From an uncultured Alphaproteobacteria bacterium (GTDB taxonomy: Bacteria > Pseudomonadota > Alphaproteobacteria > HIMB59 > GCA-002718135): a stretch of DNA of 64,000 bases. Location of the stretch: NCBI GenBank assembly GCA_902560725.1, contig CACEMR010000002.1:1-64000 (forward strand), read 5' to 3'. Shown here piece by piece: positions 25,904-34,953 of this stretch. Made by a program: the position numbers and the translations under genes. Under the pieces are notes generated by a model that was given only the letters and a program-made list of their open reading frames with translations, made no database searches and had not been told where the DNA came from. The first letter of the stretch is position 1. Each line of letters opens with the position of its first letter.

Positions 25904-27170
25904 CGTTGGTATATTTATATTTATTTTTTCTTGTACTCCAGTAAACTTATCAAAACAATCTCAACAATCAACAAATGATCAAACTCAATCAGAAGAAAAA
26001 GTAACAAGTATAAAAAAAGAGCAAAAAAATGAAACAAATAAGCAAATTTTTAAAACTACCCAAAAAAATATTGAAAAATTCAAAATAAAAAAAAATATAA
26101 CACTTTTATTTTCTACTCAAAATAGAGAGAACTTTACTAAACAATTTATTAATATTTTAGAACTAGGCATTTACAACAAAAATTTAGAAAATGTTGTATT
26201 TGAAATTGAGTTTTTTGAAAATAATAAGGATTTAGAAAATATAATAATAGAAAAGAGTCAAAAAGGTAAAATTTTTATTGGCCCTATTCAAACACAGTAT
26301 ACAAAATCGGCAAAGAAATTTTGTGATAATGAAATAATTTTTTTTTCATTTTCATCTGACACAAGTTTAGCAAGTGACTGCATTTATCTTATAAATTTTT
26401 TTCCTAAAAATGAATTAGAGCAATTATTTTTATCTTTAGACAAAGATTCAAAAGTTGCATTCTTATATCCAGAAAATGACTATGGGTATAAAATTAATTA
26501 TTTAATAGACGATGTAATAAATAACAGTGATTCAATTTTAGTTAATAGAGCATCATATAAAAATGATTTATCAAATGTAAGAGATGCAATTAAAGAATTA
26601 GGCAAATATGAACTTAGAAAATACGAGCTAGAAAGACAAAAAATAATTCTTTCTTCAAAGAGTGATGAACAATCAAAAAACAAATTAAAAAAATTAAAAA
26701 AATTTAAAACAACCAGTGATTATGAATTTACACATATTTTATTAGCTGATTATGGATTAAACCTACTTCAGGTTGCCCCTCTTTTGCCTTACTATGATAT
26801 TGATCCTAATGTGGTACAGTTTCTTAGTACTGGAGTAATAGATGACGACAATTTCTTTATAGAACCTTCTTTGCAAGGTGCTATTTTTCCTGGTGTTGAA
26901 AAAACTAAAAGACAAAATTTAATTAATCAATATAGACAAATATATGATGAAAAATTACTAAGAATTTCAACCCTTCCTTACGATTTGGTTGGCTTATTAA
27001 ACTATGTTTTTTCAAGAAATTTAAGTTATCAAAGAATGATAGAGCTTCTTAATAACTCGCAAATTAAATTTGAAGGAGTAGATGGAGAATTTTATTTTAA
27101 AAATAATTTAATTGAGAGAGATCTGGATATGCTTCGAATATCAAATGGTATAGCAAAAAAAATTAATTAA
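25875..27170 (+). CDS. LpoA/LppC-like penicillin-binding protein activator
   Basis: Predicted lipoprotein of 431 residues from ATG 25875: a hydrophobic signal segment ends in Phe-Ser-Cys (Cys20), then a low-complexity Gln/Lys/Glu linker to about residue 60, then a periplasmic-binding-protein-like domain as in the LppC (PF04348) family. The open frame extends to 25749, but only antisense to rsmI. E. coli LpoA activates PBP1A; alphaproteobacterial homologues are shorter and less well studied. Support is the lipobox, the Leu-Leu-Phe-Ser-Thr-Gln strand and the position beside rsmI and dolP. Confidence 0.75.
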   Translation: MFISKELCFIVGIFIFIFSCTPVNLSKQSQQSTNDQTQSEEKVTSIKKEQKNETNKQIFKTTQKNIEKFKIKKNITLLFSTQNRENFTKQFINILELGIYNKNLENVVFEIEFFENNKDLENIIIEKSQKGKIFIGPIQTQYTKSAKKFCDNEIIFFSFSSDTSLASDCIYLINFFPKNELEQLFLSLDKDSKVAFLYPENDYGYKINYLIDDVINNSDSILVNRASYKNDLSNVRDAIKELGKYELRKYELERQKIILSSKSDEQSKNKLKKLKKFKTTSDYEFTHILLADYGLNLLQVAPLLPYYDIDPNVVQFLSTGVIDDDNFFIEPSLQGAIFPGVEKTKRQNLINQYRQIYDEKLLRISTLPYDLVGLLNYVFSRNLSYQRMIELLNNSQIKFEGVDGEFYFKNNLIERDLDMLRISNGIAKKIN

Positions 27171-27744
27171 ATAAAAAATTTATTAACTTATTTATTGCAA
27201 TACCTCTATGACTATGAAAATTTTTTTCCCTCTCAGTCATTTCACCAAAGGTTTTTAGAGATCCATTAGGTAAAAAAATAGGATCATAACCAAACCCATT
27301 TTTTCCCTTAATTTTTTCTGAAATTATCCCTTCTATCTTGCCCTCAAACAATACATGATAATTTTTTTCAAAAGTATAACAAATTGATGTTTTAAAATAT
27401 GCTTTAATTTTTCCACTTTCTTTTGTTTTTTTTATTATATAATTAAAACACTCGGTGCTATTTTTAAAACTATCGATAAATCTTTTAGACATAATATTTG
27501 GTTTCCACCCTAGCGCTTCTATAGAAATACCAGAATCATCTGCAAAACACGGTATATGAGTTTTCTCATATCCAAACAGAGATTTAATTTTTGCATTGTT
27601 AGCAAATGAATTTCCCACCTCTTTTGGTTCATAAGTAATTTTAAAATCTTCTGGAAAAAAAATATTTATTCTAAAATTTTTAAAAAGGGTTTTTATTTCT
27701 TCTTGTTTGCCAGCATTGTTTGAAAAAAAAAAAATTTTATTCAA
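27163..27744 (-). CDS. rdgB: XTP/dITP pyrophosphatase RdgB
   Basis: House-cleaning enzyme removing deaminated purine triphosphates (ITP, dITP, XTP). The substrate motif Ser-Asn-Asn-Ala-Gly-Lys is at 8-13, Ala-Asp-Asp-Ser-Gly-Ile near 67-72, Gly-Phe-Gly-Tyr-Asp-Pro-Ile-Phe and the C-terminal Ser-His-Arg-Gly. The length is 193 residues. It lies one base after rph, a common alphaproteobacterial pair, and overlaps the end of the LpoA-like gene. Confidence 0.95.
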   Translation of the reverse strand: MNKIFFFSNNAGKQEEIKTLFKNFRINIFFPEDFKITYEPKEVGNSFANNAKIKSLFGYEKTHIPCFADDSGISIEALGWKPNIMSKRFIDSFKNSTECFNYIIKKTKESGKIKAYFKTSICYTFEKNYHVLFEGKIEGIISEKIKGKNGFGYDPIFLPNGSLKTFGEMTEREKNFHSHRGIAINKLINFLFN

Positions 27745-27745
27745 T

Positions 27746-28456
27746 TTAATCTAATGCCTTTTTTTGAATTTCAATTATTTCTTTAATTCCTTTTTTTGCT
27801 AATTCAAATATTTCACTAAATTCATTATTGCTAAAAAAATACTCTTCACCTGTTACTTGTATCTCTGATATTTCTCCTGTGTCACAAATAACAAAGTTTG
27901 CGTCAACTTGTGCTTTAGAGTCTTCTTCATAGTTTAAATCCAACATTGCTTTTTGGTCTATAATTCCAGCTGAGACAGCTCCGATATAATTTTTTATTAT
28001 TGGTTTTTGAATGTTGTAATTATTTTTAAGTTTTTCTATTGCTATGTACAATGAAACAAAACCACCACTTATAGCAGCTGTTCTAGTTCCTCCATCAGCT
28101 TGTATTACATCACAGTCAATTTTAATTTGTCTTTCACCCAAATTTGATAAATCTACTATTGATCTCAAACTTCTTCCAATTAAGCGCTGAATTTCTTGAG
28201 TTCTACCCGACTGTTTACCTTTCGCGGCTTCCCTATCCATTCTAGTGTTAGTTGATCTAGGCAACATTCCATATTCTGCAGTTACCCAGCCTTTACCCGT
28301 ATTTTTTAACCATCGTGGAACTTTATCATCTATTGTTGCTAGACATAAAACATGCGTATTACCAAATTTAACAAGGCATGATCCATCAGCATGAATATTA
28401 ACATTTTTTTCAAACGAAATTTCCCTCATTTGATTGAACGACCTATCTTTTCTCAT
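27746..28456 (-). CDS. rph: Ribonuclease PH
   Basis: Phosphorolytic 3' exoribonuclease that trims tRNA and other RNA ends. The N-terminal Arg-Lys-Asp-Arg, the Arg-Glu-Ala-Ala-Lys-Gly and Gly-Arg-Thr-Gln-Glu-Ile-Gln-Arg-Leu-Ile-Gly-Arg blocks and Asp-Cys-Asp-Val-Ile-Gln-Ala-Asp-Gly-Gly-Thr-Arg are all intact, so the enzyme should be active. The length is 236 residues. It is divergent from hrcA with a 49-base gap. Confidence 0.97.
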   Translation of the reverse strand: MRKDRSFNQMREISFEKNVNIHADGSCLVKFGNTHVLCLATIDDKVPRWLKNTGKGWVTAEYGMLPRSTNTRMDREAAKGKQSGRTQEIQRLIGRSLRSIVDLSNLGERQIKIDCDVIQADGGTRTAAISGGFVSLYIAIEKLKNNYNIQKPIIKNYIGAVSAGIIDQKAMLDLNYEEDSKAQVDANFVICDTGEISEIQVTGEEYFFSNNEFSEIFELAKKGIKEIIEIQKKALD

Positions 28457-28505
28457 ATAAATTTAATAATAGTAGATAAAAATATATTTTAAACAACTAA
28501 TTATA

Positions 28506-29552
28506 ATGGCAGAAAACTTATATGCAGAACTAAATGATAGATCTATACTAATTTTTAAAAAATTAGTTGAGTCATATCTTAAAACAGGGTCACCTGCTGG
28601 ATCTGAAACATTGGTAAAAACAGGTGGCTTTAACCTATCTTCTGCTTCTATTAGATCAATTTTGTCTAATCTTGAAAAGGAAGGTCTTCTTTTTGCACCA
28701 CATAGATCAGCAGGAAGAATGCCAACAGAAAAAGGAATGAGATTTTTTGTCGAGGGTCTTTTAGAATTTGGAAGAATATCAAAGACAGAAATGGAAAGTA
28801 TAAAACAACAATGCTCATCTAAAGGAAAGTCTTATGAAGAGGTTTTAGACTTAGCTTCTAAAGCTATATCAGGTTTGTCAAATTATGCGGGTATTGTAAT
28901 TGCTCCAAAATTTCAAAAAAATATAAAACATTTAGAATTTATAAGACTTAATGATGCTCAACTAATGTTAATTTTGGCTTACGAAAATGGCGAGGTTGAA
29001 AATAGAATTATTGAAGATAAAGGCAAATACAGTAATTCACTTTTAGTGCAGGCTTCTAATTATCTTACATCTAGATTTGGTAACAAAAATATCTCACAAA
29101 TTAAAAAGACAATACAACTAGAAATAAAAAAATCTCAAAATGACCTTGAAACAATTTCTTCTAAATTAATAAAAAAAGGCATTATTGAAACATCACCCAA
29201 TGTTAAAAACCCATATATTTTTTTACACGGACAATCAAATTTACTTAAAGATGAAATAATATCAAAAGATTTGGATCAAATCCGAAATCTTTTTGACGAA
29301 ATAGAAAAAAAATCAAGCTTTGTAGATATTTTAGAAACTGCTGGAAAAGCAAAAGGAGTACAAATTTTTATTGGATCTAAAAATTTTTTGTTTAAACACT
29401 CTGGTCTTTCTATGGTAATGGCTCCATATAAAAACAATGATCAAGAAATAATAGGTGCTATAGGAGTGGTCGGTCCAACAAGATTAAATTATTCAAAGAT
29501 TGTACCTTTGGTTGATTATACATCTAAAATTATTGGAAAGGTGATTGATTAA
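28506..29552 (+). CDS. hrcA: Heat-inducible repressor HrcA
   Basis: Winged-helix repressor that binds CIRCE and senses chaperone load via GroEL. The N-terminal helix-turn-helix (about 8-75) contains Ser-Ala-Ser-Ile-Arg-Ser-Ile-Leu-Ser-Asn-Leu-Glu and His-Arg-Ser-Ala-Gly-Arg-Met-Pro-Thr, typical of the family; a GAF-like domain follows. The length is 348 residues. I found no CIRCE inverted repeat upstream of any gene in this window, so its targets (probably groESL) lie elsewhere. It shares one base with grpE. Confidence 0.95.
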   Translation: MAENLYAELNDRSILIFKKLVESYLKTGSPAGSETLVKTGGFNLSSASIRSILSNLEKEGLLFAPHRSAGRMPTEKGMRFFVEGLLEFGRISKTEMESIKQQCSSKGKSYEEVLDLASKAISGLSNYAGIVIAPKFQKNIKHLEFIRLNDAQLMLILAYENGEVENRIIEDKGKYSNSLLVQASNYLTSRFGNKNISQIKKTIQLEIKKSQNDLETISSKLIKKGIIETSPNVKNPYIFLHGQSNLLKDEIISKDLDQIRNLFDEIEKKSSFVDILETAGKAKGVQIFIGSKNFLFKHSGLSMVMAPYKNNDQEIIGAIGVVGPTRLNYSKIVPLVDYTSKIIGKVID

Positions 29553-30232
29553 TGGTTGAAAAAAAAGAAGAAGATAAAAAAGAAGATATTTTAGAAAACC
29601 CCTCTGAAAATATAGAAAATGACAAAGAAAATGAAGAATCAGCTTACAAAAATCAAGAAGATAACCACTCAGATGAAACTAATGAGAAGGAAAGCGCAGA
29701 AGAAAATATTTTAGAAAAGGAAATAGAGACGCTTAAAGAAGAAAAAATAAGATTACTTGCTGAAATGGAAAATCTTAGAAAAAGATTCGAACGAGAAAAA
29801 GTTGAAACTATAAAGTTTGGAAGTATTAATTTAGCAAGAGATATTTTATCACCTGGAGATAATTTAGAAAGAGCACTAGAGGCCTTACCAGATGACGAAA
29901 ATTATTCAGAAAGTATAAAAAATCTTATCGATGGCTTAAAGATGGTTCTAAAAGAATACAAAAACACCCTTGAAAAACATGGCGTTAAAAAAATTGAGTC
30001 ATTAAATAAAAAATTTGACCATAATTTTCATCAGGCAATGATGGAAATAGAAAATAAAGATGTTGAAGAAGGAACAGTAGTGCAAGAAGTTCAATCAGGT
30101 TATACAATGCACGATCGTTTATTAAGGGCTGCGATGGTAGGTGTTGCTAAAAAACCAACTACTAAAACAGAAGAGTCAAAAGAAGAAAAAGATGAAGATG
30201 GTGCTGAAAATGATAATGAGAAAACTTCATAA
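29552..30232 (+). CDS. grpE: Nucleotide exchange factor GrpE
   Basis: Co-chaperone that releases ADP from DnaK. An acidic, Glu/Asn/Asp-rich tail (1-60) leads into a long coiled coil (about 52-110, with Asn-Leu-Arg-Lys-Arg-Phe-Glu-Arg-Glu) and the beta domain with Phe-Asp-His-Asn-Phe-His-Gln-Ala-Met and Val-Gln-Ser-Gly-Tyr. The C-terminal acidic tail is long; at 226 residues it is somewhat longer than E. coli (197). It overlaps the hrcA stop and precedes dnaK by 133 bases. Confidence 0.96.
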   Translation: MVEKKEEDKKEDILENPSENIENDKENEESAYKNQEDNHSDETNEKESAEENILEKEIETLKEEKIRLLAEMENLRKRFEREKVETIKFGSINLARDILSPGDNLERALEALPDDENYSESIKNLIDGLKMVLKEYKNTLEKHGVKKIESLNKKFDHNFHQAMMEIENKDVEEGTVVQEVQSGYTMHDRLLRAAMVGVAKKPTTKTEESKEEKDEDGAENDNEKTS

Positions 30233-30286
30233 AAGGCATAAAAATCAAGTAAATACCTAATTTTTTGAATATAAATCCCATACATC

Positions 30287-30314
30287 CTTGTATTTTAAAA
30301 CTTTTTTCCCATAT
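30287..30314 (+). promoter_or_regulatory. Sigma-32-like promoter upstream of dnaK
   Basis: CTTGTAT (30287-30293), a 14-base spacer, then CCCATAT (30308-30314), an excellent match to the heat-shock promoter consensus in sequence and spacing. It lies in the grpE-dnaK gap, about 50 bases before the dnaK ATG, which has an AAGAGG ribosome-binding site at 30351. dnaK-dnaJ can thus be induced apart from hrcA-grpE. Confidence 0.65.
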
Positions 30315-30365
30315 CTAAAGTAGCCAATGTTGATTGGTACAAATTAGTTAAAGAGGATAATAAAT

Positions 30366-32288
30366 ATGGCAAAAGTTATTGGTATTGATTTAGGTACTAC
30401 AAACTCCTGCGTTGCAGTAATGGACGGCAAGGAAGCAAAAGTAATAGAAAACTCAGAGGGTGGAAGAACAACTCCATCAATGGTAGCATTCAGTGATACA
30501 AATGAAAAACTTGTTGGTCAGTCAGCTAAAAGACAAGCAGTAACAAATTCTGAAAATACTTTATTTGCCATAAAAAGATTAATTGGAAGAACATTTGAAG
30601 ACAAAGACGTTAAATCTGATAGCGGGTTAGTACCTTATAAAATTGTAAAAGGTGATAACGGGGATGCGTGGGTTGAAGCGCGTGGTGACAAGTATAGTCC
30701 AAGTCAAATAAGCGCATTCATTTTACAAAAAATGAAAGAGACAGCAGAGTCCTACCTAGGAGAAACTGTTACACAAGCAGTAATAACTGTTCCTGCTTAT
30801 TTTAATGACGCTCAAAGGCAGGCAACAAAGGATGCTGGTAAAATAGCTGGACTAGAAGTTTTAAGAATTATTAACGAACCTACAGCAGCAGCCCTAGCAT
30901 ATGGATTAGATAAAAAGAAAACTGGTACAGTGGCTGTTTATGATCTTGGAGGCGGTACATTTGATATTTCTATTTTAGAGATAGGGGACGGTGTCTTTGA
31001 GGTTAAATCTACAAATGGTGACACTCACCTAGGCGGAGAAGATTTTGATCTTAAAATTATTGACTATCTTGCAGATGAATTCAAAAAAGATAACGGTATT
31101 GATCTACGTTCAGATAAACTAGCTTTACAACGTCTTAAAGAAGCTGCAGAGAAAGCAAAGATTGAATTATCAAGCTCAACAGAAACAGAAGTTAATTTGC
31201 CATTTATAACTGCTGATCAATCTGGTCCAAAACATTTGACAATTAAGTTATCAAGAGCAAAATTAGAAGCCATTGTAGGTGAGCTTTTAAATCAAAGTTT
31301 AAAACCTTGCGAAATGGCACTTAAAGATGCTGGATTACAAGCTGCAGAAATTGATGATGTTATTTTAGTTGGTGGTATGACTAGAATGCCTAAGGTAACA
31401 GAGATTGTAAAAAACTTTTTTGGCAAAGAGCCCAATAAAGGCGTTAACCCAGATGAAGTTGTTGCATCCGGCGCTGCTATTCAAGCTGGAGTATTACAAG
31501 GCGATGTCAAAGATGTTCTACTACTTGACGTTACTCCATTATCACTTGGTATTGAAACTCTTGGCGGCGTATTCACAAAACTTATTGATAAAAACACAAC
31601 CATTCCAACAAAGAAGAGCCAAGTATTTTCTACAGCTGAAGATAATCAAAATGCAGTAACTATTAGAGTTTTTCAAGGTGAAAGAGAGATGGCAGCTGAT
31701 AACAAATTACTAGGTCAGTTTGATCTAGTTGGCATACCACCTGCTGCAAGAGGCATGCCCCAAATTGAAGTTACTTTCGATATTGATGCAAATGGTATTG
31801 TAAACGTATCGGCTAAAGATAAATCAACTGGTAAAGAACAACAAATAAAAATTCAGGCTTCCGGCGGTTTATCAGATGAAGAGATTGAAAAAATGGTTAA
31901 AGATGCAGAAGAAAATGCTGAGTCTGATAAAAAGAAAAGAGAAGCTGTTGATACAAGAAATCATGCTGACAGTTTAATTAATGAGACCGAAAAGAACCTG
32001 AAAGAGCATGGTGATAAAATTCCTGAAGCTGACAAAAACAAAATCACAACTGATATTGAAGAGCTGAAAAAAGTTAAAGACGGCGAAGATTTAGAAGCTA
32101 TCAAATCTAAAACTGAAGCATTAGTTCAATCATCTCTTAAAATGGGGGAAGCTATTTACAAACAAAATCCTCAAGGGGCCGGACCACAAGCAGACCCATC
32201 TGGAGCAGAACCATCGGCAGATAATACAAAAGATGAAAAAGTTGTAGATGCTGAATTTGAAGAAGTAGACGAAGATAAAAAAGATTAA
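30366..32288 (+). CDS. dnaK: Chaperone DnaK (Hsp70)
   Basis: Hsp70 chaperone: ATPase domain 1-380 with Gly-Ile-Asp-Leu-Gly-Thr-Thr-Asn-Ser near the start and Asp-Leu-Gly-Gly-Gly-Thr-Phe-Asp near 195, the hydrophobic linker [10 protein letters not shown] (about 385-394), substrate-binding domain and helical lid. The C-terminal tail is acidic and ends Glu-Glu-Val-Asp-Glu-Asp-Lys-Lys-Asp. Its 640 residues are normal. Sequence is more G/C-rich and conserved than its neighbours, as expected for a highly expressed gene. Confidence 0.99.
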   Translation: MAKVIGIDLGTTNSCVAVMDGKEAKVIENSEGGRTTPSMVAFSDTNEKLVGQSAKRQAVTNSENTLFAIKRLIGRTFEDKDVKSDSGLVPYKIVKGDNGDAWVEARGDKYSPSQISAFILQKMKETAESYLGETVTQAVITVPAYFNDAQRQATKDAGKIAGLEVLRIINEPTAAALAYGLDKKKTGTVAVYDLGGGTFDISILEIGDGVFEVKSTNGDTHLGGEDFDLKIIDYLADEFKKDNGIDLRSDKLALQRLKEAAEKAKIELSSSTETEVNLPFITADQSGPKHLTIKLSRAKLEAIVGELLNQSLKPCEMALKDAGLQAAEIDDVILVGGMTRMPKVTEIVKNFFGKEPNKGVNPDEVVASGAAIQAGVLQGDVKDVLLLDVTPLSLGIETLGGVFTKLIDKNTTIPTKKSQVFSTAEDNQNAVTIRVFQGEREMAADNKLLGQFDLVGIPPAARGMPQIEVTFDIDANGIVNVSAKDKSTGKEQQIKIQASGGLSDEEIEKMVKDAEENAESDKKKREAVDTRNHADSLINETEKNLKEHGDKIPEADKNKITTDIEELKKVKDGEDLEAIKSKTEALVQSSLKMGEAIYKQNPQGAGPQADPSGAEPSADNTKDEKVVDAEFEEVDEDKKD

Positions 32289-32316
32289 CGCTCCATAATT
32301 TTTATAAGGAGGAGAT

Positions 32317-33450
32317 GTGGCTGATAAGGATTTCTATGAGATACTAGGCGTTCAAAAGAATGCTAGTGATGATGAGATTAAAAAAGCTTATAGAAAAAAA
32401 GCCATGAAATATCATCCAGACCGTAACAAGGATGATAAAAAAGCTGAAAGAAAATTTAAGGAAGCTGCAGCAGCTTACGAAGTTCTAAAAGACTCAGAAA
32501 AAAGATCCGCATATGATCAATACGGACATGATGCTTTTAGACAAGGCGGCATGGGTGGAGCTCAAGGCTTTGGAGACTTTGCTGGAGGTTTTTCAGATAT
32601 TTTTGAAGAATTTTTTGGTGGAGGTTTTGGTGGACAATCATCAAGAAGAAGAGGCCCACAAAGGGGAAGTGACCTTCGTTACAACATGTCAGTCTCCCTA
32701 CATGAAGCTTTCACTGGAAAGAAACCACAAATAAGGATACCAACATACGTTGGTTGTGATGCGTGCGCATCTACTGGAAGTGCAGATAAGTCTGGACCAA
32801 GTACTTGTTCTACTTGTGGCGGTGCTGGTAAGGTTCGATCACAACAAGGTTTTTTTTCTATTGAGAGACCATGTCCTACATGTGGTGGAGAAGGATCAAC
32901 TATTAAAAATCCATGCCTCAAATGTTCTGGAACAGGAAATATAAAAAAACAAAAAACTATTTCTGTTACTATTCCAGCTGGTGTTGACACAGGCACAAGA
33001 ATTAGAATAGCTGGAGAAGGGGAACCAGGTGAAAGAGGTGCTGGAAATGGAGATCTTTATATTTTTGTTGAAGTACAAAAAGATAAATTATTTGAAAGAG
33101 AAGAAGAAAATTTATTTTGTGAGATTCCAATTTCTATTACAACCGCAATTTTAGGCGGCGAGATAGATGTGCCAACAATAGAAGGAAAAAAAGCAAGATT
33201 GAATATTCCTTCTGGAACTCAATCTGAAACTCAATTCAGACTTCGAGGTAAAGGAATGAGTATACTTAGACAAAGCAGAAGAGGTGATATGTATGTGCAA
33301 GCAAATGTTGAAATTCCTGTAAATCTAAATAGCAAACAGAAAGAAATCTTAAGAGAATTTGAGAATGAAGGAGGCACATCAAAAAAACACAGTCCAAAAT
33401 CGCAAGGATTTTTCTCAAAATTAAAAGAAGTCTGGGAAGATTTAACTTAA
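32317..33450 (+). CDS. dnaJ: Chaperone DnaJ (Hsp40)
   Basis: Type I J-protein that stimulates DnaK. J domain 1-70 with His-Pro-Asp, a Gly/Phe-rich region (about 75-110), four zinc-binding Cys repeats (about 145-205) and C-terminal substrate domains. The start is GTG at 32317, fixed by a strong AAGGAGG at 32306-32312 and the family N-terminus Asp-Phe-Tyr-Glu-Ile-Leu-Gly-Val; the overlapping ATG at 32315 is out of frame. In the first zinc repeat the usual second Gly-x-Gly block reads Ser-Thr-Gly-Ser. The length is 377 residues. Confidence 0.97.
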   Translation: MADKDFYEILGVQKNASDDEIKKAYRKKAMKYHPDRNKDDKKAERKFKEAAAAYEVLKDSEKRSAYDQYGHDAFRQGGMGGAQGFGDFAGGFSDIFEEFFGGGFGGQSSRRRGPQRGSDLRYNMSVSLHEAFTGKKPQIRIPTYVGCDACASTGSADKSGPSTCSTCGGAGKVRSQQGFFSIERPCPTCGGEGSTIKNPCLKCSGTGNIKKQKTISVTIPAGVDTGTRIRIAGEGEPGERGAGNGDLYIFVEVQKDKLFEREEENLFCEIPISITTAILGGEIDVPTIEGKKARLNIPSGTQSETQFRLRGKGMSILRQSRRGDMYVQANVEIPVNLNSKQKEILREFENEGGTSKKHSPKSQGFFSKLKEVWEDLT

Positions 33451-33491
33451 TTTCTTTTCAACTTACAATCACCAAAGTATAAGAAGTTTTT

Positions 33492-34295
33492 ATGACAAAA
33501 ATTAAAATAGTAGTTGCAGGTTGTCTTGGCCGAATGGGCCAGGAAATATCTAAACAAATTCTAAAAAATAAAAATTTAGAATTTGTAGGCGGTTTTGAAC
33601 ATAAAAAACATAAAGATTTAAACAAGCAACTAAACAAAGTGTCCGATATAAAGTCTTCAAAATTGGTTACTGCTAATTCAGCTCAACTAATTAAAGAAGC
33701 AAATGTCATAATTGATTTTACAACACCTGAGTCTACTTTAGATAATCTTAAAATTGCCTCCGCAAACAAAACATCCGTTGTTATTGGCACAACTGGAATG
33801 ACTGATGCTCAAAAAAAGAAAGTAAAAAGTTACTCAAAAAAAATACCGATACTCATGTCTTCTAATATGAGTCTTGGAGTTAATTTATTATTTAATTTAG
33901 TTCAACAAACAGCATCAGCTTTAAAAAACACTGATTATGATATTGAAATTGCTGAAACGCATCATAAACACAAAAAAGATGCTCCTTCTGGAACAGCACT
34001 TTCTCTTGGTGAATATGCTGCTCAAGGAAGAAAAATTACATTAAATAAATCAAAAGTTTTAGACCGCACAAAAAAATCAACTTCGAGAAAAAAAGGCGAC
34101 ATTGGTTTTTCTGTAACTCGAGGTGGAGAAATTGCAGGTGAACACACTGTTAGTTTTATCGGTACTAACGATAGGGTTGATCTAGTCCATAAAGCAAATA
34201 ATAGATCAATTTTTGTAAGCGGAGCTATTGAAGCAGCAATCTTTATTTCAAAAAAAAGAACAGGTTTATTTAATATGAATGATCTTTTGTTTTAA
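33492..34295 (+). CDS. dapB: 4-hydroxy-tetrahydrodipicolinate reductase
   Basis: NAD(P)H-dependent enzyme of lysine and diaminopimelate synthesis. The nucleotide-binding Gly-Cys-Leu-Gly-Arg-Met-Gly lies near 9-15, and the substrate/catalytic block Glu-Thr-His-His-Lys-His-Lys-Lys-Asp-Ala-Pro-Ser-Gly-Thr-Ala near 154-168. Its length is 267 residues. It follows dnaJ by 41 bases, as in several alphaproteobacteria, and its 3' end overlaps the convergent DUF2244 gene by four bases. Confidence 0.96.
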   Translation: MTKIKIVVAGCLGRMGQEISKQILKNKNLEFVGGFEHKKHKDLNKQLNKVSDIKSSKLVTANSAQLIKEANVIIDFTTPESTLDNLKIASANKTSVVIGTTGMTDAQKKKVKSYSKKIPILMSSNMSLGVNLLFNLVQQTASALKNTDYDIEIAETHHKHKKDAPSGTALSLGEYAAQGRKITLNKSKVLDRTKKSTSRKKGDIGFSVTRGGEIAGEHTVSFIGTNDRVDLVHKANNRSIFVSGAIEAAIFISKKRTGLFNMNDLLF

Positions 34296-34738
34296 TAAAA
34301 GTTTAATTGTCTTTTAATTTTTAAATACAAACCTTCTTTTAAGTCAGCGTGCAAAAAAGATGCAACCTCTGTCTCTCTGTTTGACTCTCTAATTGATAGT
34401 TTGGATGTGTTGTTAAATTTGGTAAAAAATACTTTAGACCAATAAGTGTTAAATTTATATGTATGTAAAAGTTTATCACCTTTAAATTTTTTTATAGAAA
34501 TTTCTTTTTGATCAATATTAATTTTATCTTTAAGATTTTTTTCCTTAAAATATAAACGTATCAAATAAAATATTACTAAATATTCAACTCCAAGAAATAT
34601 AGAAACAGGCCATGCCCCCTGTATTATTAGAAAAATAGAAAATAAAGAACACCAGCTCATTAAAATAATTCCTAAAATAATAAAGACTGATTTTGAGCAG
34701 CTTTGATAAGGAGTTATATTTTCACTCAATGAATTCAT
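34292..34738 (-). CDS. DUF2244 membrane protein
   Basis: A 148-residue inner-membrane protein with two adjacent hydrophobic segments (about 18-40 and 46-64) around a Gly-Ala-Trp-Pro-Val turn, then a soluble C-terminal domain with a Trp-Ser-Lys-Val strand and the family ending Phe-Leu-His-Ala-Asp-Leu-Lys-Glu. This is the DUF2244 layout; the function is unknown. In alphaproteobacteria the gene is often near respiratory or nth genes, which are not seen here. Confidence 0.75.
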   Translation of the reverse strand: MNSLSENITPYQSCSKSVFIILGIILMSWCSLFSIFLIIQGAWPVSIFLGVEYLVIFYLIRLYFKEKNLKDKINIDQKEISIKKFKGDKLLHTYKFNTYWSKVFFTKFNNTSKLSIRESNRETEVASFLHADLKEGLYLKIKRQLNFY

Positions 34739-34953
34739 AGAACCAATTTAATACAAAATTTATATTTAAATAAGGGACAAAACCTCTCACTCTCTTAATA
34801 ATTTCTAAATAGCAAATTATTAGTAATTTATAATTGCTTTCAAAGCCTAAAAAATGGCTAATTTCCGTTGGTCTCTTGCTAATTAAGTAAGGAAGATATA
34901 GATGCATCCCCGATTAAATATTAAGAAAAAACTATAATTAAAATGATTATTAT

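Noticed and set aside
28457..30365. CIRCE element for HrcA upstream of hrcA or dnaK
   Set aside because: No TTAGCACTC-N9-GAGTGCTAA-like repeat is present in these gaps.
34722..34907. 61-residue minus-strand open frame before pyc
   Set aside because: No recognisable domain, no ribosome-binding site and AT-driven composition; judged non-coding.
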